Made by a program: the position numbers and the translations under genes. Of a stretch of DNA of 64,000 nt, positions 8,253 to 16,445 are shown piece after piece; the stretch's first letter is position 1; every line of letters starts with the position of its first letter. Source of the DNA: Pseudomonas indica NBRC 103045 (lineage in GTDB: Bacteria; Pseudomonadota; Gammaproteobacteria; Pseudomonadales; Pseudomonadaceae); contig NZ_BDAC01000022.1 in NCBI RefSeq assembly GCF_002091635.1, positions 1 to 64,000 of the forward strand. The letters run 5' to 3'. The notes beneath the pieces are model-generated. The model was given only the letters and a program-made list of their open reading frames with translations, was not told where the DNA came from and ran no database searches.

Positions 8253-9527
8253 ATGTCTTCTTCTGCCATCGATATCAAGAAATCCCTGCTGGACGCGGTA
8301 CTCGCCGGCCTGCTGGCGCTGATCGTGTTCGGCCCCATCGTCGGTGTGGTGCTCAGCGGCTACAACTTCAATCTGCAGTTCGACCGGGTCGGCTGGCTCG
8401 TCGGCGCGGTGGTGATCGGGCGCTTCTGCCTCAGCCTGTTCCTGCAATCGCCGCGTGGCGAGCGCATGCTGTATCGCTTCGAAACGGCGGGCTCCGGCGT
8501 TCATGTGCTGCCGCCGGATCACAAGTCCCGGCTGCTGTGGATCGTTCCGATCCTGATCGTCCTGGCCGTGATCTTCCCGTTCTTTGCCAGCAAGTACCTG
8601 CTGACCGTGGTCATCCTCGGCCTGATCTACGTGCTGCTGGGCCTGGGGCTGAATATCGTGGTCGGTCTCGCCGGCCTGCTCGACCTCGGCTTCGTCGCCT
8701 TCTACGCCATCGGTGCCTATGGCCTGGCGCTGGGTTACCAGCACCTCGGCCTGGGCTTCTGGAGCGTGCTGCCGCTGGCGGCGCTGATGGCGGCATGCGC
8801 CGGGATGCTCCTCGGCTTCCCGGTGTTGCGCATGCACGGCGACTACCTCGCCATCGTCACCCTGGGGTTCGGCGAGATCATCCGCCTGGTGCTGAACAAC
8901 TGGCTCAGCTTCACCGGCGGCCCGAACGGCATGTCGGTGCCGTCGCCGACCTTCCTCGGCCTGGAGTTCGGCCGGCGGGCGAAGGACGGGGGCGTGCCCT
9001 TCCATGAGTTCTTCGGCATCGCCTACAACCCCAACATCAAGTTCCTGTTCATCTACGTGGTGCTGTTCCTGGTGGTGATGCTGGTGCTCTACATCAAGCA
9101 CCGCCTGACCCGCATGCCGGTCGGTCGCGCCTGGGAAGCGCTGCGCGAGGATGAGATCGCCTGCCGTTCCATGGGCCTCAACCATGTGCTGGTGAAGCTT
9201 TCGGCGTTCATGATCGGCGCTTCCACGGCGGGCCTCGCCGGCGTGTTCTTCGCCAGCTACCAGGGCTTCGTCAACCCGTCCTCGTTCACCTTCTTCGAAT
9301 CGGCGCTGATCCTCGCCATCGTCGTGCTCGGCGGCATGGGCTCGACGGTCGGAGTGGTGATCGCGGCCTTCGTCCTGACCGTGGCGCCGGAGCTGTTGCG
9401 CAGCTTCGCCGACTACCGTGTGCTGCTGTTCGGTGTGCTGATGGTGCTGATGATGATCTGGCGGCCGCGTGGCCTGATCCGGATCAGTCGCAGTGGCTTC
9501 ACCCCGCGTAAAGGAGTGGCCCCATGA
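8253..9527 (+). CDS. Branched-chain amino-acid-type ABC transporter permease (LivM family)
   Basis: 424 residues. An N-terminal extension of about 110 residues with two hydrophobic stretches (the DUF3382 region of proteobacterial LivM) precedes the core permease, which begins near ILGLIYVLLGLGLNIVVGLAGLLDLG. The core has the family loop GRAWEALREDEIACRSMGLN. It is the second membrane subunit of the importer. Its 3' end overlaps the first ATPase gene by 4 bp (ATGA), indicating coupled translation. Confidence 0.92.
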   Translation: MSSSAIDIKKSLLDAVLAGLLALIVFGPIVGVVLSGYNFNLQFDRVGWLVGAVVIGRFCLSLFLQSPRGERMLYRFETAGSGVHVLPPDHKSRLLWIVPILIVLAVIFPFFASKYLLTVVILGLIYVLLGLGLNIVVGLAGLLDLGFVAFYAIGAYGLALGYQHLGLGFWSVLPLAALMAACAGMLLGFPVLRMHGDYLAIVTLGFGEIIRLVLNNWLSFTGGPNGMSVPSPTFLGLEFGRRAKDGGVPFHEFFGIAYNPNIKFLFIYVVLFLVVMLVLYIKHRLTRMPVGRAWEALREDEIACRSMGLNHVLVKLSAFMIGASTAGLAGVFFASYQGFVNPSSFTFFESALILAIVVLGGMGSTVGVVIAAFVLTVAPELLRSFADYRVLLFGVLMVLMMIWRPRGLIRISRSGFTPRKGVAP

Positions 9528-10399
9528 GCCAGGAAAACATCCTCACCGTCGACAGCCTGATGATGCATTTCGGCGGTATCAAGGCGCTCAACGATGTCAG
9601 CCTGAACATCAAGCGCAACTCCATCTCGGCCTTGATTGGCCCCAATGGCGCCGGCAAGACCACCGTGTTCAACTGCCTGACCGGCTTCTACAAGGCCACC
9701 GGCGGCAGCATCCAACTGCATGCCCGGGGCACGACCACCGACGTGATCAAGGTGCTCGGCGAGCCCTTCCGTCCGGACGACTTCGTCAAGCCGCGGCAAC
9801 TGGGCAGCCGCCTCTGGTACAAGATGTTCGGCGGCACCCATCTGGTGAACCGCGCGGGCCTCGCGCGCACCTTCCAGAACATCCGCCTGTTCAAGGAAAT
9901 GTCGGTGGTGGAAAACCTGCTGGTGGCGCAGCACATGTGGGTCAACCGCAACCTGCTCGCCGGCGTGCTCAACACCCCCGGCTTCCGCCGTGCGGAAAGC
10001 CAGGCCCTGGACCATGCGTTCTACTGGCTGGAAGTGGTCGACCTGGTCGATTGCGCCAACCGTCTGGCGGGCGAACTGTCCTACGGCCAGCAGCGCCGCC
10101 TGGAAATTGCCCGCGCCATGTGCACCCGGCCGCAGCTGATCTGCCTCGACGAACCCGCCGCCGGCCTCAACCCGGCGGAAACCGAGGCGCTCAGCGCGAT
10201 CATCCGCCGCCTGCGCGACGAACACGACCTCACCGTATTACTGATCGAACACGACATGGGCATGGTCATGAGCATTTCCGAGCACATCGTCGTGCTCGAC
10301 CACGGCGTGGTGATCGCCGCGGGGGCGCCGGAAGCGATCCGCAACGATCCCAAGGTGATCGCCGCCTACCTGGGCGCGGAAGAGGAGGAAGTGGCATGA
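9524..10399 (+). CDS. ABC transporter ATP-binding protein (LivG family)
   Basis: 291 residues. Walker A GPNGAGKTT is at about residue 38, the signature SYGQQRRLEIARAM near 187, and Walker B/D-loop CLDEPAAGLNPAE near 207. The GPNGAGKTTVFNCLTGFYK wording and the length with an insert around the Q-loop are typical of LivG. It hydrolyses ATP to power import. It overlaps both the preceding permease gene and the next ATPase gene by 4 bp. Confidence 0.93.
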   Translation: MSQENILTVDSLMMHFGGIKALNDVSLNIKRNSISALIGPNGAGKTTVFNCLTGFYKATGGSIQLHARGTTTDVIKVLGEPFRPDDFVKPRQLGSRLWYKMFGGTHLVNRAGLARTFQNIRLFKEMSVVENLLVAQHMWVNRNLLAGVLNTPGFRRAESQALDHAFYWLEVVDLVDCANRLAGELSYGQQRRLEIARAMCTRPQLICLDEPAAGLNPAETEALSAIIRRLRDEHDLTVLLIEHDMGMVMSISEHIVVLDHGVVIAAGAPEAIRNDPKVIAAYLGAEEEEVA

Positions 10400-11109
10400 G
10401 CACCCTCCTCGAATTCAAGGATGTCGACGTCCACTACGGTCCGATCCAGGCGCTGCGGAAGGTCAGCCTGCACATCGACGAAGGCGAGACGGTCAGCCTG
10501 ATCGGCGCCAACGGTGCCGGCAAGTCGACCCTCCTGATGTCGATCTTCGGCCAGCCGCGGGCGAGCGGCGGGCAGATCGTCTACCGCGGGACCGATATCA
10601 CGCAGAAGTCGGCCCACTACGTCGCCTCCAACGGCGTGGCCCAGTCGCCGGAAGGCCGCCGGGTGTTCCCCGACATGAGCGTGGAAGAGAACCTGCTGAT
10701 GGGCACCATTCCCGTCGGCATGGCCCATGCGGACGAAGACATGCAGCGCATGTTCGACCTGTTCCCGCGTCTGAAGGAGCGGCGCAACCAGCGGGCCATG
10801 ACCATGTCCGGCGGCGAGCAGCAGATGCTCGCCATCGCCCGTGCGCTGATGAGCCGGCCGAAGCTGCTGCTGCTCGACGAGCCTTCCCTCGGGCTGGCGC
10901 CCATCGTGGTCAAGCAGATCTTCCAGACCCTGCGCGAGCTGGCGCAGTCGGGGATGACCATCTTCCTCGTCGAGCAGAACGCCAACCACGCGCTGCGGCT
11001 CAGCGACCGCGCCTATGTGATGGTCACCGGCGAAATCCGCATGACCGGCACGGGCCAGGAGCTGCTGGCCAACCCGGACGTGCGCAACGCCTATCTCGGC
11101 GGCCACTGA
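10396..11109 (+). CDS. ABC transporter ATP-binding protein (LivF family)
   Basis: 237 residues. Walker A GANGAGKST, signature SGGEQQMLAIARALM and Walker B LLLLDEPSLGLAP are all intact; VEENLLMG is a LivF marker. It is the second ATPase of the importer, completing binding protein, two permeases and two ATPases in one five-gene operon. The start overlaps livG-like by ATGA. After the stop, a 7-bp stem (11115-11121/11125-11131, GCGGGCT/AGCCCGC) could mark the operon end, but it lacks a T-run. Confidence 0.93.
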   Translation: MSTLLEFKDVDVHYGPIQALRKVSLHIDEGETVSLIGANGAGKSTLLMSIFGQPRASGGQIVYRGTDITQKSAHYVASNGVAQSPEGRRVFPDMSVEENLLMGTIPVGMAHADEDMQRMFDLFPRLKERRNQRAMTMSGGEQQMLAIARALMSRPKLLLLDEPSLGLAPIVVKQIFQTLRELAQSGMTIFLVEQNANHALRLSDRAYVMVTGEIRMTGTGQELLANPDVRNAYLGGH

Positions 11110-11224
11110 CCAGGGCGGGCTTCGAGCCCGCTGACGAAGGAGCTGCGCAAGGCGGCTCCGCTCGACCGGGGCCGGCTATCTTCGCCGGCCTCGTTCCTTC
11201 ATCGATTCGCGCCATGAGGTTCTC

Positions 11225-12154
11225 ATGCACTCCGTTCGTTTCTTCAGCAATGCCGATGTCGCCGCGCGCCTGGATTACGCCGAGCTGATCGAGGCACTGC
11301 GGATCGGCCTGGCCGCCCCCTGCGAGGCGCCGTTGCGCGCCAGTCACGCCTTGCCGGAGGCGGCTTCGCTGCTGTGCATGCCGGTCTGGCAGAGCGGGCA
11401 GGGCATCGGCGTCAAGCTGGTCACCGTCTATCCCGGCAACGGCGCCAAGGGCCTGCCCTCGGTGGCTGCGCTGTTCGCCTTGTTCGACGATGCCACCGGG
11501 CAGCCCCTGGCCATGCTCGAAGCCTCGGAGATGACCGCCCGGCGTACCGCCTGCACCTCCGCGCTGGCGGCCGAACATCTGGCGCGGCGCGATGCGAAGC
11601 GCCTGTTGGTAGTGGGTAGCGGCACCCTCGCCGCGCACATGGTGCGTGCCCACTCGGTGGTCCGGCAGTACGAGAAGGTCGAAATCTGGGGACGCCAGCC
11701 GGCGAAGGTGAATGCGCTGGTGGACAGCCTGCGCGCCGAGGGATATCCGGCCGAGGCCTGCGACGACTTGCGCACCAGCGTCGGGCAGGCCGACTGCATC
11801 AGTTGCGTCACCACCTCGCGGGAGCCGCTGGTGCTAGGTGAGTGGCTGCAGCCGGGCTGCCACCTGGATCTGGTCGGCGCCTTCCTGCCGAGCATGCGCG
11901 AGACCGATTCGGCAGCGGTTGCACGGGCGCGGGTGGTAGTCGACACCCGTTCCGGCGCGCTGGACGAAGCGGGCGACCTGCTGTTCGCGATGGCCGACGG
12001 CAGGCTCGACGCCGCCAGCCTCGATACCGAGCTGCGGGATTTGCTGCAAGGGCGCGGCGTACGGCGGAACGAAGCCGAAATCACCCTGTTCAAGTCGGTC
12101 GGCTATGCCCTCGAAGACCTGGTTGCCGCTCGTCGCCTGCTGGCCTTGAGCTGA
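11225..12154 (+). CDS. Ornithine cyclodeaminase / mu-crystallin family protein
   Basis: 309 residues with the family's NAD(P)-binding Rossmann segment LLVVGSGTLAAHMVRAH (about residues 128-145) and substrate-side segment IGVKLVTVYPGNGAKGLPS. Members are ornithine cyclodeaminases, or ketimine / delta1-pyrroline-2-carboxylate reductases acting on imino acids. The C-terminal part of true ornithine cyclodeaminases is not clearly distinguished here, so the substrate is left open. Position directly after an amino-acid importer and near an FAD amino-acid oxidase suggests amino- or imino-acid catabolism; that is inference. A 115-bp gap separates it from the importer operon. Confidence 0.75.
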   Translation: MHSVRFFSNADVAARLDYAELIEALRIGLAAPCEAPLRASHALPEAASLLCMPVWQSGQGIGVKLVTVYPGNGAKGLPSVAALFALFDDATGQPLAMLEASEMTARRTACTSALAAEHLARRDAKRLLVVGSGTLAAHMVRAHSVVRQYEKVEIWGRQPAKVNALVDSLRAEGYPAEACDDLRTSVGQADCISCVTTSREPLVLGEWLQPGCHLDLVGAFLPSMRETDSAAVARARVVVDTRSGALDEAGDLLFAMADGRLDAASLDTELRDLLQGRGVRRNEAEITLFKSVGYALEDLVAARRLLALS

Positions 12155-12790
12155 CCTCGAAATCACCTCTTCGCAGCATTGCCCACAGAATCTGTGGAGC
12201 AGCTTGTGGACAAACTGCGGGTAAGGGGCGCGAGGCCCTGTTGCCCGCCACTTGCGGCGGGCTGCTCGTTTTTTGTTCCGCAGGTTGTTTTTCTTCCGAT
12301 TTCAATGAGTTGACCGCCATAGGCTTGCCTGCGTTATCCCCGCTTGCTGTGGTAAATCCTGTGGATAACCTATGGAAGAAATGACCGGGCCGGCGCCGTT
12401 CCTGGCTTGCCGTGGGTTGTTCGGCTTTTGTACGGCGTGGCCGTCCAGCGCAACCATCCACCGGTTGGAAAGTCCAGCGGAAAGTTCTCCACGGTAACTG
12501 TGGAAAACTCTGTGGGTAAGCGTGGGAAAAGCCGTCTTGGGCCCGGTTTCCGTTGGGCTGGGAGCAACTGCTCAGGTTTTGTGCAGCGGCTGTGGCAATC
12601 TGCCGCGGCACGGCATGGCGCCTGGCGTCAAGATTTTTTCGGCGGGTGTCGCGGCGGCGAAAAAATGGCAGTGAAGCCGGCCAAAGAGTTTTCCCCACAG
12701 CCTGTGGATAACGCTGTGATCAATTTGGGTAAAGCCGCTCCGGAGGCCGGTGCGGCGGGGGCTGGACAGCATTGATCGGTTTTTGTTCGC
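12155..12790. other. 636-bp gene desert with a DnaA-box cluster
   Basis: No coding sequence is supported. In the TGTGGATAA orientation, perfect DnaA boxes lie at 12360-12368 and 12703-12711. One-mismatch boxes lie at 12205-12213 (TGTGGACAA), 12499-12507 (TGTGGAAAA) and 12511-12519 (TGTGGGTAA), with several two-mismatch sites around them. All five strong boxes point the same way. Some are mirrored into CCACAG/CTGTGG palindromes (12183-12197, 12695-12707). A terminator lies at 12243-12274, and a 9-bp inverted repeat ATTTTTTCG/CGAAAAAAT spans 12633-12666. The true oriC of Pseudomonas lies beside dnaA-dnaN, not here. Confidence 0.7.
12243..12274 (+). terminator. Rho-independent terminator after the cyclodeaminase gene
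   Basis: The stem GCCCGCC (12243-12249) / GGCGGGC (12256-12262) with loop ACTTGC is followed by TGCTCG and six T residues (12269-12274). It is correctly oriented to end rightward transcription from the ornithine cyclodeaminase-like gene. Confidence 0.8.
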
Positions 12791-13726
12791 TCACTCGTCG
12801 CTCAGGGCGCTGATGCGGGTCGAGCGTCCGAGCAGTTGCAAGGCGCGGTCGGGATAGTCGGTGATCAGGGCCTGGGCGCCCATGTCCAGCAGACGGTGCA
12901 TGGCCGGCTGTTCGTTGATCGTCCACAACTGCACGTGCAGGCCGCGTTCGCGTGCGGTAGCGATCAGCCCGGGCGTGGCGATGCGCAGGTCGCCGTGCTG
13001 CTCGGGAATCTGCAGCGCCTGGTAGGTCGGCGACAGCAGCTTGCCGAGGCCGATCCAGTTCAGGGCCACCAACAGCCGCACCGAGCTGGCGCCGGCGGAG
13101 GTGGCGACGTCCGGGCACTGTTCGCGGAAACGCCGCAAGGCGCTCTCGTGGAAGCTGCCGACGACGACCCGGTCGGTCTGCCCGCTGCGCTTCAACTGTT
13201 CGCAGACGCGTTCCGCCAAGGCGTCATCGGCGACCTTGAGTTCCACCAGCTTGGGCGCCCGCGGAAAACGCTGCAGCACTTCGGTGAAGCTGGGGATGCG
13301 GGTGCCCTGGTTGCGATAGGGATAGCTCTGCCCTCCGTCGGCGCTCCAGCGGTAGCCGGCGTCGAGGGCCTGCAGTTCGGCCAGGTTGTGCGCGGCAACC
13401 GGGCCCTCGCCGTTGGTGGTGCGCTCCAGCGTCGTGTCATGGATGACCACCGGCTCGCCGTCGGCGGACAGGTGCAGATCCATTTCCAGCATGTCCACAC
13501 CCAGTTCCAAGGCGCGCTCGAAAGCGAACAGCGTGTTCTCCGGCCAGAGTCCCTTGCCGCCCCGATGGGCGATGACCAGCGGCTGGTCGCCGAGAGCCGT
13601 CAGCACGGGAGGCGGGCTCGCCGGGCGGCTGGTGAGCCCGAGCAGGCCGAGGGCAATGGCGATCAGCAACAGGGGTGCGACGACGAAACGGGCGAAGCGC
13701 AGCATGCGTGGACTTCCATCGGTCAT
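12791..13726 (-). CDS. Glycerophosphodiester phosphodiesterase family protein, membrane-anchored
   Basis: 311 residues. One N-terminal hydrophobic segment (about 10-31) is followed by a GDPD TIM-barrel. Catalytic features of the family are visible: H54-R55 in VIAHRGGKG, E63 in WPENT, E81/D83 in DMLEMDLHLS, and H96 in VVIHD. It hydrolyses glycerophosphodiesters to glycerol-3-phosphate and an alcohol. The hydrophobic start suggests a periplasmic enzyme tethered to the inner membrane or a signal peptide. An internal ATG at codon 8 (MLRFARF) is an alternative start. It is a single leftward gene between the DnaA-box desert and the urease accessory operon. Confidence 0.85.
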   Translation of the reverse strand: MTDGSPRMLRFARFVVAPLLLIAIALGLLGLTSRPASPPPVLTALGDQPLVIAHRGGKGLWPENTLFAFERALELGVDMLEMDLHLSADGEPVVIHDTTLERTTNGEGPVAAHNLAELQALDAGYRWSADGGQSYPYRNQGTRIPSFTEVLQRFPRAPKLVELKVADDALAERVCEQLKRSGQTDRVVVGSFHESALRRFREQCPDVATSAGASSVRLLVALNWIGLGKLLSPTYQALQIPEQHGDLRIATPGLIATARERGLHVQLWTINEQPAMHRLLDMGAQALITDYPDRALQLLGRSTRISALSDE

Positions 13727-13800
13727 ATACGACGAACGAATCGAACGCCTGGACTATGACAAAGGTGTGAAGAACGCGCGAGGGGCGTTTTCCAGTGGGA

Positions 13801-13828
13801 GCCGTTGCGCCGGAGCCGGCGCAACGGC
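13801..13828 (-). terminator. Stem-loop downstream of ureJ
   Basis: There is a perfect 13-bp inverted repeat (13801-13813/13816-13828) beginning GCCGTTGCGCC, separated by only AG. It lies 15 bp past the ureJ stop on the leftward strand. No T-run follows, so it may be a factor-dependent terminator or an mRNA 3' stabiliser for ureEFGJ. Confidence 0.5.
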
Positions 13829-13842
13829 GACATCGGGACGCT

Positions 13843-14415
13843 TCAGCCGGCCAGCAGCCAGGCGCCGACGCCGGCCGAGCCGATGCCGGCCAGGCGCACC
13901 AGGGGCGCAGCCGCCTGCGGAAGGAGGCGGACCAGAGCATAGCCAGCGGCGTGCAGCGCGGCGGTGGTCACGACGAAACCGGCGGCATAGCCCCAGGGGC
14001 TGGCCAGGGCTGGCAGTTCCAGGCCGTGGGCGACACCATGGGCCAGTGCGAAGAGCGCGGTGAGGCCGACGGCGATGGCCAGCGGCGGGCGTACGGCCAG
14101 CGCCACCAGCAGCCCGATGGCCAGCACCGAGCCGGCGATGCCGGTTTCCATCAATGGCATTTCGACGCCGGCGAAACCGAACAACCCGCCCACCAGCAGG
14201 GTGGCGACGAAGGTCAACGGCAGTGCCCAGCGAGCTGCGCCCTGCTGTTGCGCGGCCCAGAGGCCGACGGCGAGCATCGCCAGCAGATGATCGAGGCCGA
14301 ACACGGGGTGAGCGAGGCCGGCGAGCAACCCTGCGTGATCGTGTCCGGGATGGGCGAAGGCTACGGCCGGCGTGAGGAACAGGGCGAGGGCGTAGAGGCT
14401 TTTGCGTAGTTTCAT
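13843..14415 (-). CDS. ureJ: HupE/UreJ family membrane protein, urease-associated nickel transporter candidate
   Basis: 190 residues. A signal peptide precedes HPGHDH, the His-rich motif just after cleavage that marks HupE/UreJ; about six hydrophobic segments follow, with HPVFGLDHLLAML in the first. The family is proposed to move nickel for hydrogenase or urease. It is the last gene of the leftward ureE-ureF-ureG-ureJ unit, 19 bp after ureG, supporting a role in supplying the urease metal. Transport itself is inferred from the family. Confidence 0.88.
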   Translation of the reverse strand: MKLRKSLYALALFLTPAVAFAHPGHDHAGLLAGLAHPVFGLDHLLAMLAVGLWAAQQQGAARWALPLTFVATLLVGGLFGFAGVEMPLMETGIAGSVLAIGLLVALAVRPPLAIAVGLTALFALAHGVAHGLELPALASPWGYAAGFVVTTAALHAAGYALVRLLPQAAAPLVRLAGIGSAGVGAWLLAG

Positions 14416-14434
14416 GGTTTTCTCCTGACAGGGC

Positions 14435-15049
14435 TCAGGCCGCGGTGAGCATGCCTTGGCGCTCGATGAAGGCGATGATCTCGTCGAGACCCTGGCCGAT
14501 CTTCTGGTTGCTGAAGACGAACGGCTTGTCGCCGCGCATCGTCTTCGTATCGCGCTCCATGACTTCCAGCGACGCGCCGACCAGGGGCGCCAGGTCGATC
14601 TTGTTGATCACCAGCAGGTCGGACTTGCAGATGCCGGGCCCACCCTTGCGCGGCAGCTTGTCGCCAGCGGCCACGTCGATCACGTAGAGGGTCAGGTCGG
14701 ACAGCTCCGGGCTGAAGGTGGCGGAAAGGTTGTCGCCACCGGATTCGACGATGATCAGGTCGAGTCCGGGGAAGCGGCGGTTGAGCTGCTCGACCGCTTC
14801 CAAGTTGATCGAGGCGTCCTCGCGGATCGCCGTGTGCGGGCAGCCGCCGGTTTCCACGCCGATGATGCGCTCCGGCTCCAGGGCTTCGTTGCGCACCAGG
14901 AACTGGGCGTCTTCCTGAGTGTAGATATCGTTAGTGACCACGGCGAGGTTGTAGCGGTCGCGCAGGGCACGGCACAGCGCCAGGGTCAGGGCCGTCTTGC
15001 CGGAACCGACCGGGCCGCCGATGCCGACGCGCAGGGGTTGGCTGTTCAT
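14435..15049 (-). CDS. ureG: Urease accessory GTPase UreG
   Basis: 204 residues. The P-loop GGPVGSGKT is near residue 11, the metal-binding [13 protein letters not shown] segment follows, and [17 protein letters not shown] and [10 protein letters not shown] give the GTPase motifs. It hydrolyses GTP in the UreG-UreF-UreD complex while nickel is loaded into urease. It lies 62 bp after ureF and 19 bp before ureJ. Cytoplasmic. Confidence 0.97.
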   Translation of the reverse strand: MNSQPLRVGIGGPVGSGKTALTLALCRALRDRYNLAVVTNDIYTQEDAQFLVRNEALEPERIIGVETGGCPHTAIREDASINLEAVEQLNRRFPGLDLIIVESGGDNLSATFSPELSDLTLYVIDVAAGDKLPRKGGPGICKSDLLVINKIDLAPLVGASLEVMERDTKTMRGDKPFVFSNQKIGQGLDEIIAFIERQGMLTAA

Positions 15050-15111
15050 GGGTATCGCTCCTTTTCATCGTGTCTGCCCGCCCGAGGGCTGTCGTGGGCT
15101 TCGGCCGTCCG

Positions 15112-15786
15112 TCAGGAACGGAACAGCCGCGAATACTGTCGTTCGTGCGCCATGCTGGTGAGCGCCAGGCCGAAGGCGGCGCTACCCCAATGCTCCGGGG
15201 CGATCCCGGTGGCGCCCCGCTGGGCCTGTTCGAGCACCGGCAACAGCTCGGAGGTCAGCCGCTGGGCCGCCTGCTGGCCGAGCGGAAGGGTTTTCATCAG
15301 CACCGCCAACTGGTTTTCCAGCCAGCCCCAGAGCCAGGCGGCGAGGGCATCTTGCGGGGCGATCCGCCAGGCTCGGGCGGCCAGGGCCCAGCCGAGGGCC
15401 AGGCCGGGTTCCTCGATCTGTTCGAAAAGGTGGCGGGAGGGGGCATCGAGCTCCGGCAGGCCGTCGAGCAACTGCTTCAGCGAGTAGCCCATCTGCCGGC
15501 TTTCCAGGCGCAACTCGCGGGTTTCCCGGCTGGCGCGGTGCAGCCCGGCGAGATGTGCCAGCTTGGGCCAATCGCCCGCAGCGGCAGCCTCGCAGTGGGC
15601 CAGCAACAACGGCGCCTCGAAGCGCGCGAGGTTGAGCAGCAATTGGTCGCCGATCCAGTGGCGGGCGCTGTCCGGGTCCTTGACCAAACCCTGCTCGACC
15701 GCCATCTCCAGCCCTTGCGAGTAGCTGTAGCCGCCGATGGGCAACTGCGGACTGGCCAGGCGTAGCAGGGCCCAGGCCGGATTCAC
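15112..15786 (-). CDS. ureF: Urease accessory protein UreF
   Basis: 224 residues starting at a GTG (15786-15784): (M)NPAWALLRLASPQLPIGGYSY. The start is fixed by the conserved UreF N-terminus with the PIGGYSYSQGLE motif and by a 4-bp GTGA overlap with the ureE stop. UreF bridges UreD and UreG during nickel insertion and gates UreG GTPase activity. The frame stays open upstream through ureE, but those codons do not look like UreF. Confidence 0.94.
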   Translation of the reverse strand: MNPAWALLRLASPQLPIGGYSYSQGLEMAVEQGLVKDPDSARHWIGDQLLLNLARFEAPLLLAHCEAAAAGDWPKLAHLAGLHRASRETRELRLESRQMGYSLKQLLDGLPELDAPSRHLFEQIEEPGLALGWALAARAWRIAPQDALAAWLWGWLENQLAVLMKTLPLGQQAAQRLTSELLPVLEQAQRGATGIAPEHWGSAAFGLALTSMAHERQYSRLFRS

Positions 15787-16283
15787 CGGCCCACTCCGAA
15801 CTGGTGCAGGCGCGGCGCGTAATTGAATTCGGCCTCGCCGGCATGGGAATGATGATGGCCGCCGCCGTAGGCCCCCTGTTCCGGTTGGTAGGGTGCTTCG
15901 ACGGCCTCCACGCTGGCGCCGAGCTGTTCCAGCATGGCCTTGAGCACATAGTCGTCGGGCAGGCGCAGCCAGCCGTCGCCGAGTTGCAGGGCGACGTGGC
16001 GGTTGCCCAGGTGATAGGCCGCTCGGGTCAGCTCGAAGGCGTTGGCGCAGGTGACGTGAAGCAGCGGCTCCGACTTGGCGCGGACGCGTACGATGCGGCC
16101 GTCCTCGGCCCGCAGGCACTCGCCGTCGTGCAGCGCCGGCTGGCCGCGTTCGAGAAACAGGCCAACGTCCTCGCCGTCGGTGGTGAAGCAGCGCAGCCGG
16201 CTCTTGCTGCGGGCTTCGTAGGTCAGCAGCAGTTCGGCATCGTGGTGGTCCTGTGCGCCGATGCGTGTGTGGATGACCAGCAT
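15783..16283 (-). CDS. ureE: Urease accessory nickel metallochaperone UreE
   Basis: 166 residues starting MLVIHTRIG. The N-terminal peptide-binding domain contains GLFLERGQPALHDGECL; the metal-binding domain contains the conserved YHLGNRHVALQ segment. The C-terminus has a short His-rich stretch, GGGHHHSHAG, for extra nickel binding. It hands nickel to UreG/urease. The start ATG at 16283 is preferred to an in-frame TTG at 16298. It is the first gene of ureEFGJ and lies behind a sigma-54 promoter and an NtrC-type box. Confidence 0.95.
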   Translation of the reverse strand: MLVIHTRIGAQDHHDAELLLTYEARSKSRLRCFTTDGEDVGLFLERGQPALHDGECLRAEDGRIVRVRAKSEPLLHVTCANAFELTRAAYHLGNRHVALQLGDGWLRLPDDYVLKAMLEQLGASVEAVEAPYQPEQGAYGGGHHHSHAGEAEFNYAPRLHQFGVGR

Positions 16284-16318
16284 GGATGAATCCGGCAAAT
16301 GGGCAGTGCCGGAAACAG

Positions 16319-16334
16319 AGCAAGGGGCTTGCCA
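16319..16334 (-). promoter_or_regulatory. Sigma-54 promoter for ureEFGJ
   Basis: Read leftward, the sequence is TGGCAAGCCCCTTGCT, against the consensus TGGCAC-N5-TTGC(A/T). It has one deviation (A for C at the sixth base); the essential GG and GC doublets are correctly spaced. The start of transcription would be near 16308, about 25 bases before the ureE ATG. Confidence 0.72.
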
Positions 16335-16428
16335 AGCCGGGCGGCGCAGTGCTGGAGCGGCCTTTGCGGGAGCCTGGGTTAAAGCTGGTGCACGGGTCAG
16401 GTTTGTAATGGTGCGTCAGGTGAGCATT

Positions 16429-16445
16429 TGCACCATTGCGGTGCT
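16429..16445 (-). promoter_or_regulatory. NtrC-type 17-bp box upstream of ureE
   Basis: TGCACCATTGCGGTGCT fits the dyad TGCACC-N5-GGTGCA with one terminal mismatch. It lies about 95 bp upstream of the -24 element, on the usual enhancer side, and overlaps the last bases of the neighbouring TetR gene. A related half-site pair AATGGTGC (16407-16414)/GCACCATT (16430-16437) overlaps it, so there may be two NtrC dimers. Confidence 0.65.

Noticed and set aside
12090-12698. A 202-codon leftward open frame across the DnaA-box desert
   Set aside because: It overlaps the end of the cyclodeaminase gene and its terminator, has Arg/Pro/Ser-rich composition and no ribosome site; the region is better explained as non-coding.
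12155-12790. The chromosomal origin of replication
   Set aside because: DnaA boxes are present, but no dnaA, dnaN, rpmH, gyrB or parAB genes are nearby and no AT-rich unwinding region is evident.
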